This document shows, piece after piece, positions 1 through 12,821 of a stretch of DNA of 64,000 bases; the stretch's first letter is position 1; each line of letters begins with the position of its first letter. The position numbers were made by a program, and so were the translations under genes. The DNA comes from Paralvinella palmiformis (Eukaryota > Annelida > Polychaeta > Terebellida > Alvinellidae), in assembly GCA_025642065.1 (NCBI GenBank), contig JAODUP010000125.1, positions 583,501 to 647,500 of the forward strand, given 5' to 3'. The notes under the pieces were generated by a model. That model was not told the DNA's origin. It did no database searches and saw only the letters and a program-made list of their open reading frames with translations.

Positions 1-369
1 CCCGGTATTTTATGACCTAGTTTACATGATCCGTGTAATTTGAGAATATAAATAAGATGATGTGTTAATTACATTTTTAATTAGTTAGCGATAATGATGT
101 CTTCAGCAATATGTCATCTTTGTGTGTTTCCCTTGTTATTATCAATTAACATTGTCTGTAAGTAATTAACGTACTGGGATTGACACAGAGTTAATAATAC
201 TGACATTTAATTAATATTTCGTGCTTCAATTTGATTTCTATTTTAATTAGTTGACTAATGTGGTTATCATTAATTTTCTCTAATGTTGCCGTAAAACATA
301 AATCACAGAAAATTATTATTTACAAAACTCTTCAACACGAGTCAACATTGATTAACATTGAGTTTGGTG
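1..369. other. No gene seen; AT-rich flank
   Basis: No coding signature or RNA gene is visible. The first ~35 bases (a 'tattttatgacc' stretch) resemble pieces near 7980 and 23705, so this edge probably belongs to an old dispersed repeat cut by the window border. Confidence 0.4.
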
Positions 370-1165
370 TTATTCGCTTTATTTGTGTTCTTACGAGGTT
401 GTATAAGCTGCTCGCAAAGATTAGTTGATGTATTTATATCATATATAACTCAATGAATGATTTTAGACGAGAAGCAGTTTTGATCGCGAGCCTGTTTTAG
501 CATATCATTAACTCCAGGTGATTGTCTTTTACTGAATAAAAGTAGAACCCTCCCCCCACCAGAAATGTTTAAAATTAAAGGCAGCAAAATCTAAAATCAT
601 GGCAACACATTGTAATGGAAGTTTTTATTTTACTATTATTTTGATATAGGAAACAGGGATACTGATATTGTACCAACGTCAGCTTGTAAATAGTAGCTTA
701 TTTTATGAAAAACGGATGCTTATTTTTATGAGAATCGTCAGTTATTTTATTTTCAAATAGATACAATACATCAACGTTGTCTTACAAAAAAATAATATAT
801 TTAATGTCTAATCAGTTATGGTTTAAATGCATTCCGATAAATAAACAACAATGTGTGAATAAAAAAATCGTTCAAATCTCGGCATTCCCCCAGCTTATAT
901 AACTAGTCTTAGGTGCAATTCCCTTCACCAATAAAGAATTATTATCCGGGAAGAAATAACTATTCGTGGTTGGGTGTCTCTTGGGTTGGGGAGTTGACAA
1001 AGAGTCATAAATTGTAAAGACTAAAGCGTTGACATTTTGGTTTATGTCGTGAATTAATTTACGTTATAATTAATCTTGTAAAAATCAGATTGTTTGATTG
1101 ATAAATTAGTTCTAATGGTACCTATAAACCCAGTACAATCAACAAAACATAATCTATTTGAACCT
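370..1165 (+). repeat. Segmental duplication, block A, copy 1
   Basis: Aligns by eye, with many substitutions and indels, to 8580-9615. Anchors are 'tttatttgtgttcttacga' near the left end, the 'aatagataca' segment near 760 matching 9170, and the 'atccgggaagaaa' segment near 945 matching 9350. It is the left part of an old ~4 kb duplication whose second copy lies 8-9 kb downstream in the same orientation. No open reading frame is conserved between the copies, so it looks non-coding. Confidence 0.6.
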
Positions 1166-1204
1166 ATGATATATCCCTCCTTCAATCTATAAACATTTGT
1201 TATT

Positions 1205-1206
<2 letters not shown>

Positions 1207-1288
<82 letters not shown>

Positions 1289-1462
1289 ACTGTATGTTTT
1301 GAGTAGTTTGTTGTTTGTAGTATTCTTTTTACACATTTCTACTTAATGTTCTCTTTAATTATTTCCATCTTAACTCCAGATAGCTAATTTGTTTATAATA
1401 AAGTGTGTGTCTGTGTGTTGTGTGTGTGTGTGTGTGTCTGTGTGTGTGTGTCTCTGTGTGTG
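1207..1462. repeat. (TA)n and (GT)n microsatellites
   Basis: A nearly uninterrupted (TA)n tract covers about 1207-1284. A (GT)n tract with CT interruptions covers about 1404-1462. The sequence between them (about 1300-1395) is a partial extra copy of block B of the segmental duplication. Confidence 0.9.
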
Positions 1463-2194
1463 TTTAATATGAACTTAGTGTACTTTAGGTGTGTGTTACT
1501 GTACGGGTAAGGATAGCAGTAATCCGAGTACACATTTGCACTTAATATTCTCCTAAATTATTCCCCTTTTAACTTTCACCAGTTAATTCGAATTAATTAA
1601 ACAATTATCAACATCTATGTTTGTATATTCTCAGTAAACTTTTTTCGGATGTAAATGTTGCATACAATCTCCAACACGGAGCTGACCAAATCTATTATTA
1701 TCGATGGTCATACCTAAATATTGTTCTATTTCTACACCATGTTATGTGTTACATAATGGAAAAACTTACTAAGGAACCCACATAGTAAGGCATAGGAATG
1801 TTATATTGCATATCGAGCAATGCCATATGACTCATCTAGTATGTGTGATGTGTTCGGTATAATTTGAATGAATAGAGTATGGAAATGGAATATTGTTTTG
1901 CAACTTCAGCTGTAATCAGTCTGTGATGGATCGTTCAAGCTATTGTCTGTCTGTCTGTCTGTCTGTCTGTCTAGTTTGATTTCAGCTAAATTTCTGGATG
2001 CTGTTGTTCTTGCTAAGATTAGCTTCGTGTGATGCCAGCTAGTCGTCTTTTCATCGCATTATTCATTATGACTTATTTCAGTTATGTTAAACATTGTTTT
2101 ATCAAAGGTTTGTGAAATCTTATTAGCCAATGAAATCTATTCATTAACAATAAGTAATTAAAGATGCAACGCTTTCTAAGAAAATACGACGAAT
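1463..2194 (+). repeat. Segmental duplication, block B, copy 1
   Basis: Matches 11065-11720 along its length: the 'cagtaatccgagtacacatt' region, the 'atcaacatctatgtttgtat' region, the 'gcaacttcagctgtaa' region and a short (TGTC)n tract occur in the same order. Shorter or more diverged versions are at about 1300-1395, 6760-7060 and 10645-10790. Divergence is clearly higher than in block C. Confidence 0.65.
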
Positions 2195-2345
2195 ATCGTG
2201 GGTGATTGCGTGGGACTTTCTTACTCATGGTCATGCTTTGCGGGAAGTCGGAGGTTCGAATCCCGGCCGTGGTACTAGAGTAGGAGGAGTTTTTCGTCCT
2301 ACCGGGCAACTGGCAAAGTTTTCTTCACCGAGTATCCCGTATATT
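2195..2345 (+). mobile_element. tRNA-derived SINE-like insertion
   Basis: A RNA polymerase III B-box-like core, 'ggttcgaatccc', lies at about 2252-2263, followed by a GC-richer body. The segment interrupts homology with the second copy of the segmental duplication, where 'acactttccaag' (about 11708) runs on without it. It therefore looks like an insertion into copy 1 only. No target duplication was resolved. Confidence 0.45.
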
Positions 2346-3270
2346 ATAAATTCTAAGTTTATTTAGAATTAGTTCTTGTGTTGAAGCAGTAACTAACAGA
2401 CCATATGAATCTCGCTCATTTGAGGTAGCCAAGCCACGTAAAATAGCTGCCATCTCGGCCATTATTGTGAAGAACCTACGTAGTTACATAATATTTACAA
2501 TAGTAATATTAATATGCTTCTGTATTATAATTATGGTTCGTAAATCTGACATCTGCAAGTGACGCGAATTATTTATAGTATGTTACAATTGTAAGAACCC
2601 TAGATGTCAATGAGTTTCAATTAATGATACATTTTCGAAGAATTGACAAACAGTAATAACTTTTAAACATTATTATCTAATAACATGGACTGATAAAAGG
2701 TATTTTTTTAAATTATTTGTGAACATGTGAAACGTCAATAGGTGAGAGGTTGGAATCAATGCAAGATCCTATTAGCTTTTCCTGTATCGCTTTAACCACT
2801 TTGCTATCCTTTATAACCTGGAATATTATCAATGTTATATAGAGTGTAATATATATATATATATAACTCCTGAAGACAATAAATGTTTAAGAAGAAACAT
2901 ACCTATTATGAAGGGAGAGAACAGAAAACTCCGATGAACGTGAATATTGTTTATTGAAAACTGGCATATAAGTTATAAAGGGTAAGGCAAGATATGGCTA
3001 CAGAAACGAATTAATCTTTTTTTGTTTCAAACATTTAATATGTTATCTAAATATACAGGAGAGTAATTTATGAGTTATTTAGTTTATGTGGCATAGGTAC
3101 AGAAAACAATTAACATTTAGTTGGCCCTGTTTCGGATATATAAGAGAGTGGCCGTGTTGCAGGTCTTCTGATGATGACAATCAGATAATTCCACATTAGT
3201 TTTAGCTAGCATCAACTATCTCGGATAATTGAGACCTTTCCCTAATTATTTATATTATCTATAGCATTAG
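2346..3270. other. Middle of segmental duplication, copy 1; no gene
   Basis: About 2590-2830 still aligns with 11830-12110 ('ctaataacatg' then 'ctgataaaagg' and 'gaacatg'). The remainder up to the SINE at 3271 has no clear counterpart. No coding signal was seen. Confidence 0.45.
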
Positions 3271-3409
3271 GGCGCATTCGTGGTCTAGTTGGTAGCGCAT
3301 TGGATCACAGATCACCACCACCTGAGTTCGAATCTCGGTGTGTGCCTATATGAAGGGTGTTTCGTCTTCTCTTCATTAATTCTTCGCACAAAGGTGGCCG
3401 TAAAACACT

Positions 3410-3468
<59 letters not shown>
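3271..3468 (+). mobile_element. SINE-1, full length, (ATC)n tail
   Basis: This is the best full-length copy of the main SINE family in the window. A tRNA-like head carries an A box ('tggtctagttggtagcgc') and a B box ('gagttcgaatctc'). A body follows, ending 'gtggccgtaaaacactaatc', then a pure ATC repeat as the 3' tail. Other copies are at 16745, 22939, 35047, 43765, 52011, 56232 and 60864. The head is too diverged in its stems to be a working tRNA. Confidence 0.85.
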
Positions 3469-3544
3469 GAAATAAAAGGCTTGGGATGAATTTATAGGGT
3501 TGTTGTGGAGAAACTACCCCCTCCCGAAAACGTTGTTACCTCCA

Positions 3545-4235
3545 TTACTTGGTCTATAAGTCTATTTCACGATAAGATAATAGAGATTCGTTTGTCCATT
3601 ATCAACCTGATATAAGACCCGACGTTGTTCTAGTGTTATAAGAATAGTAAATGATGTTTTTCCAACAAGTCAACAAGTTCGACGATGATCGTGTGTGGTG
3701 TTTATTGTGTTTATTGGCGGCTCTGAGTCATCATAGCTGCTCAGATTTATAACCGAGAAATAACTCAGCGGTGAGTCAGAATGTCATATACTGGTAGCTA
3801 TACTTATCAAATACATTACAATTGTATTTAGTGCACACTAACAGGTTTATCAACAATTGTGTGTAAATAAGTCTAAAACAGCAACGATGTTTGTGCTAAC
3901 ATATGCTAACATATGCTAGAAGTTAAATTAAAATAATTAAATATGAAAAATTCTTGTTCATTTGTGACATGATTATTAATGAGATTTACTTCATATTCTA
4001 TCAGATATGATATCTAATAAAGAAAATATAAAAAAACATGACATAATAAAATATGTAATATTTGATAATATTCTTTATTAGACTTATTTGTTTGTTACTT
4101 TATCTAACTGTTTGTATAGTTATATCGTTGATTGATGTGTTTTAATGTACGTTTATAAAACTAATAACAGTCTACTAAATCGTGATATATCGCTTTAATA
4201 TTGGATTAGATAGTTTACCATTGTTGCACATTAAC
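3545..4235 (+). repeat. Segmental duplication, block C, copy 1 (near-identical)
   Basis: Compared with 12135-12826 I count roughly eight substitutions plus two small indels, including a 10-bp 'gctaacatat' repeat present twice here and once there. That is about 99% identity, against strong divergence in blocks A and B. Diverged relatives lie at 26515-26870 and 37010-37260, so the segment also belongs to a dispersed repeat family. No conserved reading frame. Confidence 0.85.
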
Positions 4236-4650
4236 TATTGCTAGATTGTTCACGAATGTGAACTATCATTGAAGATATATGAGTTAATTCTGGGAATTCA
4301 GAAATAATATAAACAATAATAAATATATTCCAGATTAAAAATAATTGGTTATGCGATGTGGCGAAATACTGAAATGAACGACATGTTATTGTCTTGGTTA
4401 AGGCGGAAATAACTTCAAAGGTCAAGTCACCTTTCTTATACGATTTAATCAAATATCTTCTTTATTTTGGTTCATTTTGTTGGCATGATAAATAATATAT
4501 ACTTGAGCGGATCAGAGCTTAATTAATGGCGGTAGAGGGGGGGGGGCTTTCTAAACACTTATGTTAAAGAACCGTCCTTAGTATTATATTACATTATATT
4601 TAACTGAAAGTGCACCGTGATCTCTGTGGGTCCGTTGCTGGATGTACACC

Positions 4651-4693
<43 letters not shown>

Positions 4694-5269
4694 TATTATT
4701 ATTATTATTATTATTATTCCAATCAATACTATTTTGTCTCTAAGTATGTCAATCATACTTCATGGCTAATCAAATACGATGTAAACATAAACACGAGGGT
4801 TAACTATAATTTTGGACAAGCACATTTTATTAGTTCTATCGGTGAACTATTTATACTCACACAACACACTATTTCTATAATGTTCATATATTAACACACA
4901 TGACTTCTTCTTCAGAAAAGGACTTTTTATATAATTCTATGCGCCTTTCTCAAATCGGAAATTCATCTTCTAGGCTTCATCTGGCCGCATTGGTAAGACA
5001 TCCCATAATTTTAATAATTATCGTATATTATCATTTTCTATTAGAATTAGTTGACTCTGAATACTATTTTCTTTATTGTTGTTATTGTTGTTGAAGTCGT
5101 TGCCATGATTTTAACTTCTAAACATTCTCAGAGTTTTGTTACAGTTTCCATTGCTAACAACAAAATAGCACGAAAACGATGTTTTCCGTTGCATTGCTTG
5201 GCCATTTTCCATTTCAATCATATAATATATTAATTAATATTTACACATTCAACCTACGATTACATGTAA
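4236..5269. other. Gene-free stretch
   Basis: The block C homology stops at 4235. Apart from the palindromic trinucleotide tract at 4652-4718, this is AT-rich sequence with only short frames that look random. Confidence 0.4.
4652..4718. repeat. (AAT)n-(ATT)n palindromic microsatellite
   Basis: A run of AAT units is followed directly by a run of ATT units. The tract is an inverted repeat that can fold into one long A-T hairpin of roughly 30 bp per arm. Confidence 0.9.
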
Positions 5270-5665
5270 GTTTGTCCTTGACCGTCTCTCTGTTAGCTGA
5301 TGGTCACCGTCTGAGAATCAAGAGCTACGCTAAAACAGAGCCATATCTGAGTACCCGCTAATCTAGATCGATGTTACTTCGGCATCTATTAATAACAAGC
5401 AAAGTCTTCATTCGTTTGCTGAGATGGTGAAGAAGCTAGTTTGGGCATTCATTATACAGAAGAGACTGAGTCAATAAATGGCTATTTATCGGAGGACGAT
5501 AACAGGAAGGCTTTTGGCCAAACTTCACGATTTTCTACTCCGAGTATCCGCATCATCAAAAGACGTTCGGTAAAGGCTACCCGTCTACAGGCTATATACC
5601 AACAACATTTACTCTATTGGTCAGCTTTGGCTAATTATAAAAGGGAAACACTTCAAGTCATTGTT
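5270..5665 (+). repeat. Dispersed repeat D, copy 1
   Basis: Shares an ordered set of motifs with 13200-13420, 34640-35520 and 39240-39640: a 'gatggtc' segment, 'gagtac', 'gttacttc', 'atctattaataac', 'gagtcaataaatggct', and a 'ggtcag' segment near the right end. This copy is diverged and has no expansion of the internal unit. The short reading frame at 5441-5710 is not conserved among copies, so I treat the family as non-coding. Confidence 0.6.
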
Positions 5666-5710
5666 GTTCCTCTAAAGTCATGGCTTTTGAAAATCAAATC
5701 GAATAAATAG

Positions 5711-8282
5711 TATTTAGTCAAAGTATTGAAGAAGTTAGCTCATCTAATCAATTAAAGTTAATTAAAATGAACCATTTAAGGAACAAATTGATTGACTGAG
5801 AGCATGGTTTTAAATCTATTTGTAAATCATGTCCAATCTCTATAATAATCTGTTTGAATCGGTTTAAATGGAACAAAGTAAGATTGTATTAAATTGTACT
5901 TTTAATAGAAGCCATATATTCATACTTGATAAGAATCCTTAGTATTACCTAATTGTCTTTTAGATCACTAAACTCTTTATGTCTTAATTCTGAGAATTAT
6001 ATCGCCAGAAGAAAAAAAACTATTCTGATCCAGGGCTCGAAGGTTGTCATATGTTAACGAATATTTAACAAAGTAGTATAGAACATTTATTTTGTATTAT
6101 GCTTAACAAGATTGGACATAACTTAAGAAACTGGTTTATTAAGCTGTAAATGCGGAATTATTTTATGAAATTATTCTTTCTGCGTAAAATATTTCGTTTT
6201 GGCTAGATTTTTTTATATACCCTGCTGCTCTCTACATACATGTATTTAGTTATTTATTAAATACTGTAAAACAAAATATAATTCAAATTTTTTTTAGTAC
6301 ATACAAAGCGTTTAGTTATTATCTGAGAACCTTATTATTTTGTGTTGTATTTATGCTGATCCAAAGAAGCATAGATTATGTTTAAATTGAGCTTATTTCT
6401 ACACATATAAATCGCAAAGAAATACATTATTGTTAAGGCACATCAAACTTTTGTCGTTCTCAGTCTTTAAAGAAAGTGACCAAATATTGATGTTATTACT
6501 ACATTCAATGTTAATTGGATGTCGAACACAATATATTTAAAATACATGAGTGTTATAACATTACTAAACTTAATATATTTCTCTATTTGTTTTTGTTAAT
6601 TTACTATAAACAAAGGTTGTCAACTTATTTTGGGTGACTGTGTGGATGGGATTGTGTGTGTATATGTAATGAAATTGAATTTAGTGTTCCTGTGATTTGT
6701 GTTATTGTGTGTATATGTATGTGTGTGTGTGTGGGGGGGGGGCGTGTTGGCGATTGTTTGTAGTAGTTTATTGTTTATGCTAATCTAAGTACACAATTAT
6801 ATTTAGCGTTCCCTTTAACTAATCCGGTTATATCTCTCGCTGGTTAATATGAATTAATTACTTAATTATATAGAGTTACGTTGCTATATTCTCAAAACAT
6901 GTTGCTCGAGTATAAATACTGTATTTAATCTCAAAGCTGGGACTCAACAAAGCTGTAATTATTGATGGTCTAAACAAAACAGTCGTCTACCCCTATTCTA
7001 AGAAAAATCACTTAACCAAAATACCCAGGAATGGGAATGCTGTCTTGCACTTCGAACGTGAAAACTAATGTTTCTTTCACCATTTCACACATTCTGAAAA
7101 CAAAACCACACACACACATATATATATTGTTATGTCCGTTATTCTACAAAGACCGTTTACCTAAATGAATATTTCACGATCACCTAATACAGATTTTTGT
7201 AATTTGAAGAATATTATGTGTATACCAGATACAAAATAATTGATCAGATGATTACTTTACATTTTACAGAATTCAGTGACAGATGTTGGATAAGAAAGCG
7301 GCTTGAAGGAGTGAGAGTAATGATACAGGATTAACTACTGCTGAGAGGCATTTACTGTATGAGAAACTTCATTCGATTATAAATACATATTGGAAAAGAC
7401 AAGATAACACGAAGAAGACGTATACAAAAATTGGAAAGATTCTAAACAATTGTATTTGATAATAATTTTTCATCAACGTTTGTATCGGTTAAGACGAAAT
7501 ACAAAAAACATACAGAAAATGATTGATGCATTCAATTTGTTATTGTAGTGGAATAGTGTTAAGATGGCTAGGATAGATTATTGTGTTAGTTAACATATTT
7601 ATAAAATGTCCTGTTTCTCTTCTAGAGACAGTAAAAGTCAGAAACAGGAAATACATCATGTTATGATGTTTGTTTGTAATAAATAAGTATTTACATTTAA
7701 AGACGACGTTTTATCTGAATAATGGTTAATTCGTTTTGATATATAGTAAAGAGTTTCAGAGCGGATTTTTAATACATCAATAATTATTGATCTGATATTG
7801 AGATTGCTCGATTCCTTACCTTTCGTTGTCTTCGATTTTATCAATGATGTTCGAATACCAAAATGGTTTAAATATCCCGACGTTTTAATCGTTATTTAAC
7901 CAACTATCTGTATCATTCACTTCGATTGTTACTTGAGAGAGATCAATAATACTTGATCTTTAGTCATTCGGATCCTGATATTTTATGATCCTGGTCAGTA
8001 AGATCAGATAAACAAACCAGCTCAGCATGGACTTAATTGCTTTATTGAGGTACATTGAAATTAATGACATAAGAATCAATTTATGTCACGATTATAGTGT
8101 TCAGTCGAAATAGAAAAATCTAAAAAAATCTGGCTTAAATAAGATGCATTTGTTAATTAATTGGCATTTAAGTGTAATAGTAAATGTTATCAGATATCAG
8201 GTAGCAGAATCCTTTGTATTAGTTAAATCTCCGATAGGATGCTGGCTTTGTACCTACTTGAACTCTTTTATTAATAGCAGCA
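5711..8282. other. Gene-free stretch with old repeat copies
   Basis: About 6760-7060 is a diverged block B copy. About 7265-7350 aligns with 16300-16390 ('ttacagaattcagtgac'). About 7860-8020 resembles 23590-23740. A poly-G run is at about 6733-6740. No convincing coding exon was seen on either strand. Confidence 0.4.
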
Positions 8283-8407
8283 CACTCACAGACACACACA
8301 CGAACACACATGAACACATAAGAAGAAAAAAACACACAGAGAGACACAATCACAGACACACAGACACAGACACACACACACAACACACACACACACACAC
8401 ACACACA

Positions 8408-8484
<77 letters not shown>
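8283..8484. repeat. (CA)n/(GA)n microsatellite
   Basis: An interrupted CA tract passes into an (AG)n tract. Long frames on both strands here are low-complexity artefacts. Confidence 0.95.
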
Positions 8485-8579
8485 ATTCCTAAACATTAGC
8501 TGTTTGGAATATTATTAGTATAAGCGCTTACAAAGAACATACACAATTAACTTTTTTTTAATATCAGTTATTTTTCTGA

Positions 8580-9615
8580 GGGGATTCGTTTTATTTGTGT
8601 TCTTACGAAGTTCAATAAAGTGCTCGTAAAGAATAACAGACTTCAACATGTACCGGTAATAATACATAATTAACTGGCACTATTAGTGATTAACTGTATA
8701 AAACAAGAAAAACAATTAAACTGTGTAAAATTAAACTCACGAAAAAAAATAAAAATTAAACTGTAAAATTAAACTCACGAAAATGAAATATCAAAGCAAC
8801 AGGTCATCCACAAAGCTTTTTTTCTACTATTATTCCTAGTTCGGATAAAACATTTCTGTTTGAGATTAATTTAAGGACAATGTTTACTATTAAAGATCAG
8901 ACAGATAGTGAGGGAAGAAGACACCGTAATAAAATAATAAAGAGTACAGTTTAATATTTTGCTATGATACTGTTAGGACACCTGTGATATATATTATTTA
9001 TTTAGTTCAACTTTTAATAAATTGCGCTGCTTCTTCTGGTGACAGTTAAAGTCAGAAACACAGGTTTCCACTTATTTACCACAGGAAAAGCTAATGCTCA
9101 TCTTTTAATATTTGATGATTCCATAGATATTTATTTGATAATCATGCGATAATGCTTAATGCTTTAATGTGGAAATAGATACAACACTTCGACTTTGTCG
9201 TGCAATAAATAATTTTTTAATCCCCAATTGCTGATGCTCCAAATGTCTCGTGATAAAGGATGCGTTAATACAAAAATCGCTTTAAATCCAAATATGATTT
9301 GTTACGTAACCAGAATTAGGAGTAATTCCCTCGACTAATGTAGAAATATTATCCGATAAGAAACAATTGTTCTTGTTTAGTTGTCAACAAGATCTGGTCT
9401 TTTATTGTTTATGGCATTAAGTCATACCCTTATAATGTTCAGGTTAAAGTGCTGCAGAAATTAGCTTTATGTTGTGAACTAAAAAAATTAAATATAGCTA
9501 ATTACGTAAAAATAAATTAGTTTGATCGATAAAATATTTCTAATTGTATCCATAAATCACTTCCAATCAACAGAACAATCTCTTTGAATCTGTTTAAATG
9601 TAGCACATGTCGAGT
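8580..9615 (+). repeat. Segmental duplication, block A, copy 2
   Basis: Counterpart of 370-1165, diverged by substitutions and many indels but with the same order of anchors. A local duplication of 'aaattaaactcacgaaaa' is present at about 8727-8783. Confidence 0.6.
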
Positions 9616-9939
9616 TTGTGATAAATAGTATTTATTCGTAGTAGTTATTATTAATTTACAAACAATGAGAGATTCTTCAGTATTATCTAATTGCATTTTG
9701 AAGACGAATATATCAAAATAACTATCTCTTAATTATAATCGGATAATATCGCAGTAAGAAGACAAAGTAGCATGATAATAAAGCACTTAGATTAGTGGCT
9801 TCTTAATGTATCATTATCAATGTTTTATCAAAGACATCTCCGAGTCTACACCGATAATGAAGATGGCTAATATACAGGACAATTGTAATGTATTGTTATA
9901 TAATACCCCCCTCCTCTCTCTAACAAACCGTCTACCGCG
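9616..9939. other. Spacer before LINE relic; no gene
   Basis: AT-rich sequence with no recognisable feature. A pyrimidine-rich stretch near 9905-9920 precedes the LINE fragment. Confidence 0.35.
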
Positions 9940-10395
9940 AGTGTAGAACTGTGCTGCGTGTCTGATGATGTTCACTCGCAAAAGGGAACTTATGACGCTA
10001 GTTTTGTTCCAGCTGAACTGGCTTCCTGCGTGATCCTGATGACTGTACGAGATCATGTTTCACGCATTAAAAGTTCTGAATGGAACGGCATCACATCACT
10101 GCATCGAAACTATTTGATTCAAAATATATACCAGTGCGAATCCTGAGTTCTGCTCCCTTGGTGTGGAATAAGTTGTGAAATCATATTAAATTTGCAGCAA
10201 GTAAAGAAATATTTTCTAAGACTCTTAAAACCCACTTATTTAAATTAGGCTATTTATATAAACAGGTGCATTCATGTATACAATGCTTTTGTGCTATATG
10301 AGTTTAGAACGTGTTTTAATTGCGTTTTAAAGGTAAAGCGCCTTATGGCTATTCAAGTTGACAAAGGCGCTACATAAATTATTATTATTATCATT
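9940..10395 (+). mobile_element. 5'-truncated L2/CR1-like LINE tail
   Basis: A decayed reading frame encodes the C-terminal thumb-like end of an L2/CR1-type reverse transcriptase: residues like 'ELASC' then, after a frameshift, 'APLVWNKL' and 'KTLKTHLFKLGY'. The 3' end carries a hairpin, AGCGCCTT paired with AAGGCGCT (about 10334-10372), followed by an ATT-rich tail. The copy is heavily mutated and certainly dead. It lies between blocks A and B of the second duplication copy and is absent from the first, so it inserted after the duplication. Confidence 0.7.
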
Positions 10396-10644
10396 ATTGT
10401 TATTATATAACAAGTTTTAATCTTAATATTTGTGCTATACTTATCTAGAATGGAGATTAGATAAGAAACTGTTTCATGAAGCTTATGATGTGAAGTTATT
10501 GTTTGAAAGTATATATCTATTTCAATGGCTTTCATGTTGGTTTAATTTAATTACTGAATTCTGTAAAAAATATAAATACTTATGTTTGTGTCTGAATGTG
10601 AGTGTGTGTGTGTGTGTGTGTGTATGTGTGCATATATATATGTG

Positions 10645-10790
10645 TGTGTGTGTGAACTTAGTGTACTTCAGGTGTACGTTACTATGGGGGTAAGAATAAC
10701 AGTAATCCGAGTACACATTTGTACTTAATGTTCTCCTTAATTATTTCCATTTTAACTCCCGATAGCAATTTTTTTATAACAATGTGTGTT
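10645..10790 (+). repeat. Partial block B copy
   Basis: Repeats the first ~140 bp of block B ('gaacttagtgtactt', 'cagtaatccgagtacaca') about 420 bp before the longer copy at 11065. This gives a local tandem arrangement behind a GT microsatellite (10600-10655). Confidence 0.6.
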
Positions 10791-11064
10791 TTAGCTGTGT
10801 ATAATAAGGCACAGGTACAGAGAATCTCGAACCGTAATTCAAACTCTGGACGTTTCTTCAGGGGACTAAATCCAGAGTGGCGACTTTTCTTGCTGAGACA
10901 TGTGTAGTGTCTCACCAGTCGCTAAATAAAGCTACGTTTATCTTTCAGAGTCGGCCTATAGTACTGATTACTCTACAGAGGTTGTATGTGTGTGAAACAT
11001 AATTTTTTTATAACAAAGTGTGTGTGCGTGCGTGTGCGTGCGTGCGTGTTTATGCGTGTGCGTG

Positions 11065-11720
11065 AACTTAGTGTACTTGAGGTGTGTGTTACTGTGGGAG
11101 TAAGGAAAACAGTAATCCTAGTAAACATTTGTACTTAATGTTCTCCTTAAATATTCCCACTTTTAACTTTCGTCAGTTAAATCGAATTAATTAAACACTT
11201 ATCAACATCTATGTTTGTATATCCTCAGCAACCTGTAAATATTGCATACAATCTCCAACACAGAGCTGACCAAATCTATTAGTATCGATGGTCATGTATT
11301 ACATAACAGATAATACCTTTACCCAAATACTAAGGTATAGGAATGATATATTGCATATCGAGCAATGTCTTATCTCTCAGCTCGTATGGATGATGTGTTT
11401 GTTATAACACGAATGAATAGAGTGTGGAAATAGAATGTGTTTTTTTGCAACTTCAGCTGTAACCAGTCTGTGCTATGTCATTCAAAGTGTTTGTCTGTCC
11501 GTCTGTCTGGTATGATTTCAGTTAACCATTTCGACGCTTATTGCTTTTTGGAAATATTTGTTTGACGCGATAACAAATATTCCTTTTAGGATCTTACCCG
11601 TTATGGCTTATTTCAGTTATATCGTACTATATCAGCAAATGTTTATGGAATCTTATTAGATTAGCCAACTAGATCTCGCAATTGATACTAATTAATTAAG
11701 AATGTAGTAACACTTTCCAA
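11065..11720 (+). repeat. Segmental duplication, block B, copy 2
   Basis: Counterpart of 1463-2194, with the same order of motifs. It lacks the SINE-like insertion that follows block B in copy 1. Confidence 0.65.
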
Positions 11721-12134
11721 GATGAGACAAATTGAGCCGAAAAGTGATCAGTTCTGTCTAGAATCTATATTAGGCTAATACTATGAACTGGTATTGTATT
11801 TATGCCTTGTTAATCAAGTCTCTATAAGCAATACTAAATGCTTAGAATAAATGATAGTCGCAAGTAGCATTGTTGACAATGCGTTCCAATTAATGGTGCA
11901 TAATTACGTTGTTTCTTTTTTTAGAGTTAACAGAAAGAAATTAATAACTTTATACCCATTTCTCTAATAACATGACCTGATAAAAGGACAGTTTTTTTTA
12001 TTATTAATGAACATGCGAAACATCAATAGTCGAATAGATGGATTGAATGCAAGATGGTCTCAACTTTTGCTACAACGCTTTTACCACTTAATCACTCTGA
12101 TTAGCCGCCTCAAATCATTGTTATCCGCATTACT
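11721..12134 (+). repeat. Segmental duplication, middle part, copy 2
   Basis: Aligns with 2590-2830 over roughly 11830-12110, at clearly lower identity than the adjoining block C. Confidence 0.5.
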
Positions 12135-12821
12135 CCACATATAAAGGTTTGTCTATAAGTCCTTTTCACGATAAGATAATAGAGATTCGTTTGTCCATTA
12201 TCAACCTGATATAAGACCCGGCGTTGTTCTAGTGTTATAAGAATAGTAAATGATGTTTTTCCAACAAGTCAACAAGTTCGACGATGATCGTGTGTGGTGT
12301 TTATTGTGTTTATTGGCGGCTCTGAGTCATCATAGCTGCTCAGATTTATAACCGAGAAATAACTCAGCGGTGAGTCAGAATGTCATATACTGGTAGCTAT
12401 ACTTATCAAATACATTACAATTGTATTTAGTGCACACTAACAGGTTTATCAACAATTGTGTGTAAATAAGTCTAAAACAGCAACGATGTTTGTGCTAACA
12501 TATGCTAGAAGTTAAATTAAAATAATTAAATATGAAAAATTCTTGTTCATTTGTGACATGATTATTAATGAGATTTACTTCATATTCTATCAGATATGAT
12601 ATCTACTAAAGAAAATATAAAAAACATGACATAATAAAATATGTAATATTTGATAATATCCTTTATTAGACTTATTTGTTTGTTACTTTATCTAACTGTT
12701 TGTATAGTTATATCGTTGATTGATGTGTTTTAATTTACGTTTATAAAACTAATAACAGCCTACTAAATCGTGATATATCGCTTTAATATTGGATTAGATA
12801 GTTTACCATTGTTGCACATTA

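Noticed and set aside
5441..5710. 89-codon frame
   Set aside because: Lies in dispersed repeat D; the frame is not kept in the other copies.
8144..8518. 124-codon plus-strand frame and overlapping minus-strand frames
   Set aside because: Produced by CA/GA dinucleotide repeats; no complexity, no homology.
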